From Pseudonocardia sp. (GTDB lineage: Bacteria; Actinomycetota; Actinomycetes; Mycobacteriales; Pseudonocardiaceae), in assembly GCF_025965585.1 (NCBI RefSeq), contig NZ_JAOPWR010000330.1:1-45391 (forward strand): a stretch of 45,391 nucleotides of DNA, in the 5' to 3' direction. Each line of letters opens with the position of its first letter. The stretch's first letter is position 1. Both the position numbers and the translations under genes were made by a program. Shown in pieces: positions 8,714 to 15,965 of the stretch. The notes under the pieces were generated by a model that ran no database searches, had not been told where the DNA came from, and was given only the letters and a program-made list of their open reading frames with translations.

Positions 8714-8720
8714 CGTTCGA
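8705..8720. promoter_or_regulatory. Perfect SOS (LexA) box before a small ORF and an SDR gene
   Basis: TCGAAC-TGAC-GTTCGA matches the actinobacterial LexA operator at all 12 fixed positions. It overlaps the lysR stop codon and lies 21 bases before the start of a 25-codon ORF that has a strong ribosome binding site. Its fixed bases equal those of the boxes before imuA' (9714) and dnaE2 (19228). Confidence 0.75.
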
Positions 8721-8741
8721 TTCCGACGAAGGAGATGGTCC

Positions 8742-8819
8742 ATGCACCTGCCCTGCCACGCAGTTCCAGGACGCGAACACCCGACCGCCGTCCGGCCCGG
8801 CCACCTCGGGAGGGCCTGA
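8742..8819 (+). CDS. Small ORF (25 aa) under the SOS box, coupled to the SDR gene
   Basis: ATG at 8742 is seven bases after GAAGGAG (8728-8734), one of the best ribosome binding sites in the window. The 25-codon frame reads MHLPCHAVPGREHPTAVRPG followed by HLGRA and stops at 8817-8819, one base before the SDR ATG, so translation would be coupled. The peptide has three His and one Cys and no hydrophobic signal. I do not recognise a family. It may be a leader peptide or a true small protein. Together with the SOS box 21 bases upstream it looks like the first cistron of a LexA-controlled transcript. Evidence for translation is the site spacing only; there is no homology support. Confidence 0.45.
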   Translation: MHLPCHAVPGREHPTAVRPGHLGRA

Positions 8820-8820
8820 G

Positions 8821-9588
8821 ATGGGTGACTTCGAGGGGATGACCGCGCTGGTCACGGGCGGTGCGTCGGGCATCGGGGCGGCGATCGCCGCGGAGCTGAC
8901 GGCCCGGGGCGCGCGCGTGGCCGTGCTGGACCGCGATCGCGCCGAGGCCCCCGCCGGTGGCGTCGCCGTGCAGGCCGACGTCACCGACGACGCGTCCGTG
9001 CGCGCCGCCGTCGCCGAGGCGGTCACGGCGCTGGGTGGCCTGGACGTGCTCGTCAACAACGCCGGGATCGGTGCGGTCGGCGGAGTGGCCGACAACGACG
9101 ACGCGGAGTGGCACCACGTGCTCGACGTCAACGTCGTCGGCCTGGCGCGCGTCACCCGCGCGGCGCTGCCTGCGCTGCGCGAGGCCGGGGCCCGGGAGCC
9201 GGGGCGGGCGGCGATCGTGAACACCTGCTCGATCGCCGCGACCGCAGGGCTGCCGTCGCGGGTGCTGTACTCGGCGAGCAAGGGCGCCGTGCTGTCGCTG
9301 TCGCTGGCGATGGCCGCGGACCTGCTGGGCGACGGCATCCGCGTGAACGCCGTCAACCCGGGCACCGCTGACACCCCGTGGATCGGAAGGCTGCTCGACC
9401 AGGCCTCCGACCCGGACGGCGAGCGGGCCGCGCTCGAGGCGCGCCAGCCGCACGGCAGGCTGGTGTCGGCGGCCGAGGTGGCGCACGCCGTCGCGTACCT
9501 GGCCGGGCCCGGTGCCGGCTCGACCACCGGTACCTCGCTGGCCGTGGACGGCGGGATGCAGGGGCTGCGGCTGCGGCCCCGCGCGTGA
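8821..9588 (+). CDS. Short-chain dehydrogenase/reductase (SDR)
   Basis: A 255-residue classical SDR. It shows the NAD(P)-binding TGGASGIG motif (residues about 15-22), an acidic LDRDR after the second strand that favours NAD(H), NNAGIG, and the catalytic Ser-Tyr-Lys set as S in NTCSIAATAG, then YSASKG (Tyr and Lys four apart). The C-terminus has the usual GTSLAVDGGMQGL. Members of this branch act on sugars and secondary alcohols such as deoxy-sugar acids, but the substrate cannot be read from sequence. The ATG lies one base after the small ORF stop, with GGGAGGG inside that ORF as its ribosome binding site. An SOS box lies 100 bases upstream, unusual for a metabolic SDR. Confidence 0.88.
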   Translation: MGDFEGMTALVTGGASGIGAAIAAELTARGARVAVLDRDRAEAPAGGVAVQADVTDDASVRAAVAEAVTALGGLDVLVNNAGIGAVGGVADNDDAEWHHVLDVNVVGLARVTRAALPALREAGAREPGRAAIVNTCSIAATAGLPSRVLYSASKGAVLSLSLAMAADLLGDGIRVNAVNPGTADTPWIGRLLDQASDPDGERAALEARQPHGRLVSAAEVAHAVAYLAGPGAGSTTGTSLAVDGGMQGLRLRPRA

Positions 9589-9683
9589 CACGGCAGTCGG
9601 CTCGCGCTGCGCCGTCCGGCCGTGAGCGCGGTCGTCGCCGGGATGTGTACGCCGGGTCGTCGCGGGTGTCACCCGGGCAGGGC

Positions 9684-9729
9684 TTGAGAGGACCCTTTCG
9701 GCCGGGTTAGAGTTCGAACAGACGTTCGA
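9684..9729 (+). promoter_or_regulatory. imuA' promoter with perfect SOS box
   Basis: TTGAGA (-35, 9684-9689) and TAGAGT (-10, 9708-9713) are 18 bases apart. TCGAAC-AGAC-GTTCGA, a perfect LexA box, follows directly at 9714-9729 over the predicted start of transcription. Bound LexA would block this promoter until DNA damage. Confidence 0.85.
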
Positions 9730-9771
9730 TCTCGCCGACTTCCCCGCGGCGTGACTGCCGGGAGGTATGCC

Positions 9772-10581
9772 GTGGGTGACGCCGCTGTGCGCAGCGTGCT
9801 CGGAAGAAGCGGAGCGGGCGGGGTGCGGCCCGATGCCGCCAGCCGGCTGGAAGTGGCGCGGGGACTGCTGCGCGGACTGGAGGACCGCACAGCGGGCGTG
9901 CGGCCCGTGGCGACGCCCGACGACGACGTGTCCCTCGGTCCGGCGGCCGGTGGCCGGGTGCTGCCGGTGGTGGCGCCGCTGGCCCGGCTGCTGCCCGCCG
10001 GGGGACTGCGCCGCGGGTCCACCGTCGCCGTCCCGGGCGGGCCGGGGGCCACGTCGCTGCTGCTGGCCCTGCTCGCCGGGGCGTCCGGAGGCGGGGCGTG
10101 GATCGGGGTGGTCGGGCGCCCGGAGCTGGGGCTGGTGGCCGCCGCCGAGGCGGGTGTGCGGCTCGACCGGCTGGCGCTGGTGCCGCACCCCGGCACCGAC
10201 CTGCTGGCGGTCTCCACCGCCCTGCTCGACGGCATGGACATCGTCGCCGTCGCGGGCACCGAGCGGGCCGGGGTGCGTGCGGCCGACCGCCGGCGGCTCG
10301 CCGCCCGGGCCCGGCAGCGCGGTGCGGTGCTGCTGGCTCTGGGTCCCTGGCCCGGGGCCGACGTCGAGCTGAGCTGCACCGACGTGCAGTGGAGGGGCGT
10401 CGGGACCGGGGCCGACGGCGGAAGCGGACGGCTGTGTGCGCGTCGGGCCCGCGTGTGGCTGCGCGGACGCGGCATCGCCTCGGCCGGGCGCACCGCACGG
10501 CTGCTGCTGCCCGCCTCCGGTGGGGCGGTGGGCGGCGAGCAGGAGCATCCGGTGCCGAGCCCGGTCCGGGTGGCGGGGTGA
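9772..10581 (+). CDS. imuA': ImuA' (mutasome RecA-like accessory protein)
   Basis: ImuA' is the RecA-fold partner of the ImuB/DnaE2 mutasome, which performs error-prone lesion bypass after DNA damage (M. tuberculosis Rv3395c is the known example). The 269-residue protein has LPAGGLRRGSTVAVPGGPGATSLLLALLAGAS, a RecA-like region with a degenerate phosphate loop (GGPGATS instead of GxxGxGKT/S), then WIGVVGRPELGLVAAAEAGV and LDRLALVPHPG, all typical. GTG at 9772 is chosen because GGGAGG (9760-9765) sits six bases before it; GTG at 9751 would lack a site. It follows a strong promoter with an overlapping SOS box. The usual tight link to imuB is broken by a 639-base repeat-rich gap. Confidence 0.88.
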   Translation: MGDAAVRSVLGRSGAGGVRPDAASRLEVARGLLRGLEDRTAGVRPVATPDDDVSLGPAAGGRVLPVVAPLARLLPAGGLRRGSTVAVPGGPGATSLLLALLAGASGGGAWIGVVGRPELGLVAAAEAGVRLDRLALVPHPGTDLLAVSTALLDGMDIVAVAGTERAGVRAADRRRLAARARQRGAVLLALGPWPGADVELSCTDVQWRGVGTGADGGSGRLCARRARVWLRGRGIASAGRTARLLLPASGGAVGGEQEHPVPSPVRVAG

Positions 10582-11220
10582 TGGGCCGCCCCGGCAGGCG
10601 ACGCCCGCGCCCCCTCCCACCGATCACGGGCGGGTGGCTCCCGACCTCCGCGGCCGGAGGGCCGCTGCCCGGCGGCGGGGCGATCATGGACGGAGGGCTG
10701 TTGACCAGCGGAGGGCCGCTGTCCCGCGGCCGGGCGATCGCGGGGGGAGGGCTCCCGACCACCGGTGGCCCGGCGATCCCGGGCGGGTGGCGTTCCCCTC
10801 CTGCCCTGGTGGACGCCAGTGGGCACACCGCCTCCCTCCCGCTGTTCACGGGCAGAAGGCGGCCGGCGGAGATCGTCGGGGCGCCCTTCGCCCGGGATCA
10901 GCGGGGTGGCCACGACCACCCTCCGCGGGTCGGGGTCGGGGTGCGCGCGGGTCGGGTCCGGGTGCGGCCCGCGACCGTCACCGGCCGCCTGAACCCCGGC
11001 CCGCTCCGCCGCCCCGCGCCCGGGCCGTGGAGGCCGGCATGACCGCCGCGTGCGGTGCGGGACGTGCACCGGTGCAGCTCCTGCACCGCGGACGCCGATC
11101 ACGTTCCGCCACCGCTCCCCGGAGGCACGTCGGTCGGGGTGATGATCAGCGTTCGCGGGACATGAGCTGCACCGGCGCAGCTCATGTCCCGCAGGTGCCG
11201 ATCACGGTCGGTGGGGCGTC
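10582..11220. repeat. Repeat-filled gap between imuA' and imuB
   Basis: No gene is supported in these 639 bases. From about 10620 to 10790 there are three to four imperfect tandem copies (spacing about 60, 54 and 39) of a very GC-rich unit that begins CGATC and contains GGCTCCCGACC and GGGCCGCTG words. In one frame they encode GGP/TTGGP-like repeats, but the frame has no start of its own or homology. From 11038 to 11205 lie two palindromic elements (separate entry). The frame through this region from 10098 is the imuA' shadow. Confidence 0.65.
11038..11205. repeat. Two palindromic elements upstream of imuB (copies B and C)
   Basis: Copy C: GATGATCA (11141) and GCCGATCAC (11197) flank 16-bp perfect inverted arms, GCGGGACATGAGCTGC (11155-11170) and its complement (11177-11192), with loop ACCGGC. 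Copy B, degenerate: ATGACC (11039) to CCGATCAC, with outer arms GCGGTGC (11052-11058) and GCACCGC (11083-11089) around the palindrome TGCACCGGTGCA. Anchor spacing is 56 in both, as in copies inside imuB. Copy C ends 16 bases before the imuB start, so it could affect imuB expression. Confidence 0.65.
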
Positions 11221-13392
11221 GTGAGCGCTGCCCCGGTGCAGGTGCTGGCGCTGTGGTGCCCCGACTGGCCGGTCACCGCAGCCGCCCGCGCCGCGCACGT
11301 GCCCCCGCACCGGCCCGCGGCGGTGTTCGTGGCCAACCGGGTGCTGGCCTGCTCGGCGGTGGCCAGGGCGCAAGGGATCCGGCGCGGCCTGCGCCGCCGG
11401 GAGGCCCAGGCCCGCTGCCCCGATCTCGCCGTCCTCGCCCCCGACCCCGACCGGGACGCCCGCGCGTTCGAGCCCGTCGTGGTCGCCGTCGAGGAGCTGG
11501 CGCCGGGGGTGGAGGTGGTGCGGCCGGGGCTCGTGGCGCTCGCGGCCAAGGGGCCTGTCGGGTTCTTCGGTGGCGAGCTGCCCGCAGCCGAACGGCTGGT
11601 GGACCAGGTCGCGGCGCGCACCGGCGTGGAGTGCCAGGTGGGGTTCGCCGACGGGCTGTTCGCCGCCGTCCTCGCCGCCCGGCGGGGGTTGTCGGTCGCC
11701 CCGGGCGACACGCCCGCATTCCTCGCCGCGCTCGGGGTCGAGGAGCTCGACCGCGAACCTGACGTCGACCGCTCCGAGCTGGTCGGGCTGCTGGGCAGGC
11801 TCGGGCTGCGCAGCCTGGGCGCGTTCGCCACCCTCGACGCCGACGACGTCGCGTCCCGCTTCGGGGCCGACGCCGTGCTGTGTCACCGCCTCGCCCGCGG
11901 CCTGGACCCCCGCCCACCGGTGCGCCGTCGCCCGCCCGAGGAGCTGACGGTCGAGGTCGAGCTGGACCCTCCCGTCGACCGGGTCGACGCCGCCGCGTTC
12001 GCTGCCCGCGGGCTGGCCGAGCGGCTGCACCACACGCTGGCCGGCCACGGGCTGTCGTGCACGCGGCTCGGGGTGGCGGCGCGGACGGTGTCGGGGGAGG
12101 AGTTGCACCGCGTCTGGCGCTGCGCCGAGCCGCTCACCCCGTCCGGCACCGTCGACCGCGTCCGCTGGCAGCTCGACGCCTGGCTCACCCGCTCGGCCCG
12201 GCAGCGTCCGGTTTCCGGCGGAGCCGCCGGCCCGGCCGGGGACCCGGCGCCGGAGGAGGTGCCCGGTGGCCCCGGCGCGGTGTCCCGGCTGTGGCTCGTG
12301 CCGGAGGAGACGGTCGCCGCGGGTGCGCTGCAGATGGGGTTGTGGGGCGATGTCGGCGAGTCCGACGAGCGGGCCGGCCGCGCGCTGGTGCGGGTCCAGG
12401 CCCTGCTGGGGCCCGAGGCCGTGGTCACCGCGGTGCTCGTCGGCGGGCGCGATCCCGCCGAGCAGGTGCGGCTGGTGCCCTGGGGCGACGAGCGCCCCGC
12501 GTCGGAGGTCGCGGGCCGGCCCGATCCCGGTCCGGTGATCGAGGGTTCGGGACCTGGCGCCGCACGTGGTGCGGTCACGCGTCCCGAACCGGTGATCACG
12601 GGAGGGGCGAGTGCGCGGGCCGGGGCCGCGGAGGTCCGGGCCGGAGCGCCGGTACCGGTGATCGACGGTTCGCGACGTGCCACAGCACGGGGAGCGGTCG
12701 TGCGTCCCGACCCGATGATCACGCGCGGGCGGCACGCGGGGAGCGGGGCGGCGGCCGCGGAGGAGGCCGGGAACGGGCGTCCCCGTGCGGTGATCACCGA
12801 TCGGGGACCGGCGGCCGTCTCTGACGCGGCCCACGGTCCCGACCCGGTGATCACCGGTGGCGGCCCGGGGCGGAGGTCCACGGGGGCGCTGCCCGCCTCG
12901 GACGACCCCACCGACCGGCCCCGAGGCGCGTCGAGCCCGTCGGCTGCCGGTGTCGGGAAGCGACCTGCCGCCGGCGGGGCGGGCGCCCCCCGACACCCCC
13001 GCTCCACGAACCGCCGCCGCGTGCCCACCCGCCGGTCCACCGGAGGGGCCGCGGTACGGGAGACGCCGCCGTCGTGGCCGGGGCGGCTGCCCGCGCCGTC
13101 GCCGGCCACCGTGCCGCTGCAGCCGCTGCCCGCCGAGCTGCTCGACGCCGAGGACGGGCCGGTGCGGCTCGCCGCTCCCGACCTGCTGACGGCGCCCCCG
13201 CACCGCCTCGTCGTCGACGGGGGCGGGAGCAGGGTCGTGCAGGGCTGGGCGGGGCCGTGGCCGGTGCAGCAGCGGTGGTGGGCGCCGAGTGCCGTCGCGA
13301 GCAGCAGGGTGCAGGTGGTGGGGGAGGACGGCGCGGCGTTCCTGCTCGTCGTCCGGGAGGGGCGGTGGTGGGTGACGGGGATCTACGACTGA
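11221..13392 (+). CDS. imuB: ImuB (catalytically inactive Y-family polymerase-like mutasome hub) with repeat-expanded linker
   Basis: ImuB links ImuA' and DnaE2 to the sliding clamp in mutagenic repair. The N-terminal 300 residues have a Y-family fold (VQVLALWCPDWPV, FVANRVLACSAVARAQGIRRGLRRREAQARCP) but lack the polymerase acidic residues: the usual SIDE motif region reads PGLVALAAKGPVG. The conserved LYPWGDE-like LVPWGDERP is at about residue 418 and the C-terminal WAGPWPVQQRWW...REGRWWVTGIYD domain closes the protein. At 723 residues it is about 200 longer than the mycobacterial form (about 527). The excess, residues about 428-615, is a Gly/Ala/Pro/Arg-rich insert made largely of palindromic DNA repeats, all in frame. 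GTG start at 11221. It converges on lacI with a 10-base overlap of the 3' ends. Confidence 0.9.
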   Translation: MSAAPVQVLALWCPDWPVTAAARAAHVPPHRPAAVFVANRVLACSAVARAQGIRRGLRRREAQARCPDLAVLAPDPDRDARAFEPVVVAVEELAPGVEVVRPGLVALAAKGPVGFFGGELPAAERLVDQVAARTGVECQVGFADGLFAAVLAARRGLSVAPGDTPAFLAALGVEELDREPDVDRSELVGLLGRLGLRSLGAFATLDADDVASRFGADAVLCHRLARGLDPRPPVRRRPPEELTVEVELDPPVDRVDAAAFAARGLAERLHHTLAGHGLSCTRLGVAARTVSGEELHRVWRCAEPLTPSGTVDRVRWQLDAWLTRSARQRPVSGGAAGPAGDPAPEEVPGGPGAVSRLWLVPEETVAAGALQMGLWGDVGESDERAGRALVRVQALLGPEAVVTAVLVGGRDPAEQVRLVPWGDERPASEVAGRPDPGPVIEGSGPGAARGAVTRPEPVITGGASARAGAAEVRAGAPVPVIDGSRRATARGAVVRPDPMITRGRHAGSGAAAAEEAGNGRPRAVITDRGPAAVSDAAHGPDPVITGGGPGRRSTGALPASDDPTDRPRGASSPSAAGVGKRPAAGGAGAPRHPRSTNRRRVPTRRSTGGAAVRETPPSWPGRLPAPSPATVPLQPLPAELLDAEDGPVRLAAPDLLTAPPHRLVVDGGGSRVVQGWAGPWPVQQRWWAPSAVASSRVQVVGEDGAAFLLVVREGRWWVTGIYD
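12534..12855 (+). repeat. Three in-frame palindromic elements in the imuB linker (copies D, E, F)
   Basis: GGTGATC-type words begin at 12534, 12591, 12657, 12714, 12789 and 12846. The spacing alternates 57, 66, 57, 75, 57, so each element is exactly 57 bp between anchors. Copy D has 10-bp perfect outer arms (12544-12553 GGTTCGGGAC; 12581-12590) and 6-bp inner arms (12560-12565 CCGCAC; 12569-12574). Copy F has outer GGGACCG/CGGTCCC and inner GGCCG/CGGCC arms. Copy E is degenerate. All spacings are multiples of three, and the anchors encode PVIEG, PVITG, PVIDG, PMITR, AVITD and PVITG. Confidence 0.8.
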
Positions 13393-14441
13393 CCGGGCGC
13401 GGGCCCCGCGATCTCCCCCGATCCGCGCTGGATCAGCCGGGTGGGCACCACGTAGGTGTGCGAGGGGGCGGTGTCGCCGTCCAGCCGCCGGAACAGGACC
13501 GTCGCGGCCAGCCGGCCGATCGCCTCGACGTCCTGGGCCACGACGGTGATCCCGGGCCGCAGCATGTCCGCCAGCGGGAAGTCGTCGAAGCCGACCATCG
13601 CCACGGAGCTCTCCAGCCCGAGCGTCCGCAGCGCCCGGCTGGCCCCGATGGTCACCAGGTTCTGGCTGGTGAACAGGGCGGTGGGCGGATTCGGTCCGGT
13701 CAGCAGCGCGGTGGTCACCGCGATCGCCGTGTCGACGTCGGTGACGTCCTGTCGCAGGAGGTGCTCCTCGACGGGCACGCGTGCGAGCTCCAGGGCGCAC
13801 GTGTAGCCGTCGAAGCGCGCCGAGGCGGTGGCCACGGAGGCGCGGTCGCCGAGGTAGGCGATGCGCCGGTGTCCGTGGTCGAGCAGTTGCTGCACGCCGG
13901 TCACCGCACCGTTGTGGTTGTCCACGACGACGGCGTCGGCGTCGAGGTGGGTCGGGGGGCGATCGACGAAGACGAGGCAGGTGCCGGCGCTCCGCTCGGT
14001 GCTCAGATAGCTGTGGTCGTGGCTCGACGGCATGATCACGAGCCCGTCGACGCGGCGGTCGATGAGCGCGGAGGCGAGCTCCGGTTCGCGGGCGGGGTCG
14101 TCGTCGAGGCTCCCGATGAGCACCACGGTCTTCCGCTCGCGGGCGACGTCCTCCACCGTGCGCATCAGGGCCGCGGAGAACGGGTTGGCGACGTCTCCCA
14201 CGAGCATGCCGATGGTGGAGGTGCGTCGGTCGCTGCGCCGGAGGCTGCTGGCCGTCAGGTTCGGCCGGTAACCCAGCTTGCCGGCGGCGTCCTGCACCCG
14301 CGCGGTGAGCCCGGGGTCGACGCTGCTGACGCCGTTCACCACCCGCGACACCGTCTTGAGCGACACCCCGGCCAGTGCCGCGACGTCCCGCATCGTTGGG
14401 CGATGACGCACCTGCGGTGCGTCGGAGTCCTGTATAGGCAT
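13383..14441 (-). CDS. LacI-family repressor of the sugar ABC operon
   Basis: The 352-residue protein has an N-terminal LacI helix-turn-helix (TMRDVAALAGVSLKTVSRVVNG at about 16-37, then VDPGLTARVQDAAGKLGYRPNLTASSLRRS hinge) and a periplasmic-binding-protein-like effector domain (TIGMLVGDVANPFSAALMRTVEDVA; VDGLVIMPSS; VFVDRPP; GHRRIAYLGDR; PTALFTSQNLVTIGA; VGFDDFPLADMLRPGITVVAQD). It is transcribed away from the sugar ABC operon, so it most likely represses that operon and is released by the imported sugar or a derivative. A GACAACG half-site of the same type as the operator at 14538 lies next to its own start (14439-14447), which suggests weak self-control. ATG start at 14441. Confidence 0.92.
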   Translation of the reverse strand: MPIQDSDAPQVRHRPTMRDVAALAGVSLKTVSRVVNGVSSVDPGLTARVQDAAGKLGYRPNLTASSLRRSDRRTSTIGMLVGDVANPFSAALMRTVEDVARERKTVVLIGSLDDDPAREPELASALIDRRVDGLVIMPSSHDHSYLSTERSAGTCLVFVDRPPTHLDADAVVVDNHNGAVTGVQQLLDHGHRRIAYLGDRASVATASARFDGYTCALELARVPVEEHLLRQDVTDVDTAIAVTTALLTGPNPPTALFTSQNLVTIGASRALRTLGLESSVAMVGFDDFPLADMLRPGITVVAQDVEAIGRLAATVLFRRLDGDTAPSHTYVVPTRLIQRGSGEIAGPAPGQS

Positions 14442-14502
14442 CGTTGTCCGATCCTGGGTCCTTCGTTACCGACCTGTTGTGAGCAGCCGCCTTCACGGCG
14501 TA

Positions 14503-14549
14503 TTGACGTGATCGGGGTCACAGGCAAATATCGGCGAGACAACGTTATC
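14503..14549 (+). promoter_or_regulatory. Promoter and LacI-type operator of the sugar ABC operon
   Basis: TTGACG (-35, 14503-14508) and AAATAT (-10, 14526-14531) are 17 bases apart. GACAACGTTATC at 14538-14549 is a near-perfect dyad around a central CG, the LacI/PurR-type operator form, placed at the expected start of transcription, a classic repressor site. Confidence 0.65.
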
Positions 14550-14613
14550 CCAACGGCGGGATGCAGGGGTCATCACCGGCCGGCGGAGGGACCACACGAC
14601 AGAAGGGCTCACC

Positions 14614-15735
14614 ATGGACATGGCATCACCGATTTCGGGGAAGCGACGCCCGTCGCGCACCGGGACGAGGATCGCCGTCGCCGGGGTCGCGGCGGTCGCC
14701 GCGGTCTCCCTCGCGGCCTGTGGCTCGTCGAGCACGGCCGGTTCCTCGAATCAGGCCGCCGGCGGTCCGGTCGGCGTCTCGCTGATCCTCAAGACGCTGA
14801 CGAACCCGTACTTCGTCTCGATGGAGAACGACGCCAAGACCGCAGCGGCCAAGGACGGCGTCAACCTCACGGTCGCCGCCGGCACCAAGGACGGCGACAC
14901 CCAGACGCAGATCAACGCGATCGACAACGCCATCTCCCGCGGTGACAAGGGCATTATGATCACCACGAACGGTGATGCGGTGAACGCGGCGCTGAACCAG
15001 GCCAAGCAGGCCGGGCTGTTCGTCATCGCGCTCGACACGGCTACCAACCCGGCCTCCACCGCCGACATCACCTACGCCACCGACAACGAAGCGGCGGGCA
15101 AGCTCGACGGCCAGTACGCGGCGGCGGCGCTCGGCGGCAAGCCCGCGATCATCGCGATGCTCGACCTCTACAACAACCAGGTCGTCTCCGTCGACATCGA
15201 TCGCGACCACGGCTTCCTCGAGGGCATGGGCATCAACCCCGGCAGCACGACCGAGAACGGCAAGGAGGCTCCGACGGGCAACTACTCCGGCGGCAGCTAC
15301 ACGATCGCGTGCCACCAGCCCACCCAGGGCGCGGTCGACGGTGGCCGCACCGCCATGGAGAACTGCCTCTCGGCCAACCCGAACATCAACGTCGTCTACG
15401 CGATCAACGAGCCTGCCGGTGAGGGTGCCTTCAACGCCCTGCAGGCCGGGGGCAAGAACGCCCAGGCCAAGATCTATGCGATCGACGGCAGCTGCGCCGG
15501 TCTGAAGCTCGTCACGAGCGGCGAGTTCGCCTCGGACGCCACCCAGTACCCGGGCAAGATGGCCAGCCTCGGCGTCGACTCCATCGCCCAGCTCGCCAAG
15601 GGCGGCCCCAAGCCCACTGACACCGCCGGCAAGTCCTTCTTCGACACCGGCACCGCGCTGGTCGCCACCCAGCCGTTCGGCGGCATCACCATGCAGTCCC
15701 CGACCGCCGCCGCCGCCACGTGCTGGGGCGGCTGA
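14614..15735 (+). CDS. frcB: Sugar ABC transporter substrate-binding lipoprotein (FrcB-like)
   Basis: The 373-residue protein has a basic N-terminus, a hydrophobic stretch and lipobox SLAAC with the lipidated Cys36, so it is a membrane-anchored binding protein outside the cell. The mature part is a CUT2-type (ribose/fructose class) periplasmic binding fold: VGVSLILKTLTNPYFVSMENDAK, GDTQTQINAIDNAISRGDKGIMITTNGD, ALDTATNP, ATDNEAAGKLDGQYAAAAL and AMLDLYNNQVVSVDIDRDHGFLEGMGI. It resembles FrcB, the fructose-binding protein of Sinorhizobium, from memory of that family; the true sugar is not proven. GAAGGG at 14602-14607 is the ribosome binding site. The gene is first of three, with LacI upstream and a strong hairpin after it. 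Confidence 0.87.
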   Translation: MDMASPISGKRRPSRTGTRIAVAGVAAVAAVSLAACGSSSTAGSSNQAAGGPVGVSLILKTLTNPYFVSMENDAKTAAAKDGVNLTVAAGTKDGDTQTQINAIDNAISRGDKGIMITTNGDAVNAALNQAKQAGLFVIALDTATNPASTADITYATDNEAAGKLDGQYAAAALGGKPAIIAMLDLYNNQVVSVDIDRDHGFLEGMGINPGSTTENGKEAPTGNYSGGSYTIACHQPTQGAVDGGRTAMENCLSANPNINVVYAINEPAGEGAFNALQAGGKNAQAKIYAIDGSCAGLKLVTSGEFASDATQYPGKMASLGVDSIAQLAKGGPKPTDTAGKSFFDTGTALVATQPFGGITMQSPTAAAATCWGG

Positions 15736-15767
15736 CCCACCGGGCTGGGCCCTCATCCCGATAGGGC

Positions 15768-15810
15768 CGGACGTGCCGGCGAGCCTCACATGACCTCGCC
15801 GGCACGTCCG
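15768..15810 (+). terminator. Strong intra-operon hairpin after the binding-protein gene
   Basis: Perfect 16-bp inverted arms at 15768-15783 and 15795-15810 enclose an 11-base loop, 33 bases past the frcB stop. No T-run follows. In binding-protein operons such hairpins commonly stabilise the upstream mRNA or end part of the transcripts, giving excess binding protein over membrane subunits. The rest of the 230-base gap shows nothing else. Confidence 0.6.
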
Positions 15811-15965
15811 CCCACCGCGCCCGGTCGCGGCGCGGTGCGCCTGACCGACCGAGCCCTATCGCTGCCGGAGTTGCCGGACCACACTGGCCGGCCCGCAGTA
15901 GACATCTCCTCGTCGACGGCCCGCAGTCGTGCCTCCGGGCCATGGACGTACCGAAAGGGGTCCCC

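Noticed and set aside
8735..8737. ATG at 8735 as alternative start of the small ORF
   Set aside because: It overlaps the ribosome binding site region and opens a different frame running into the SDR gene.
10098..11042. 314-codon plus-strand frame through imuA' and the repeat region
   Set aside because: First half is an imuA' shadow; second half only translates tandem repeats, with no start or homology.
12534..12855. CRISPR-like array in imuB
   Set aside because: The regular words are only 7-9 bases, stems vary, spacing alternates and the whole is in a coding frame; no cas genes nearby.
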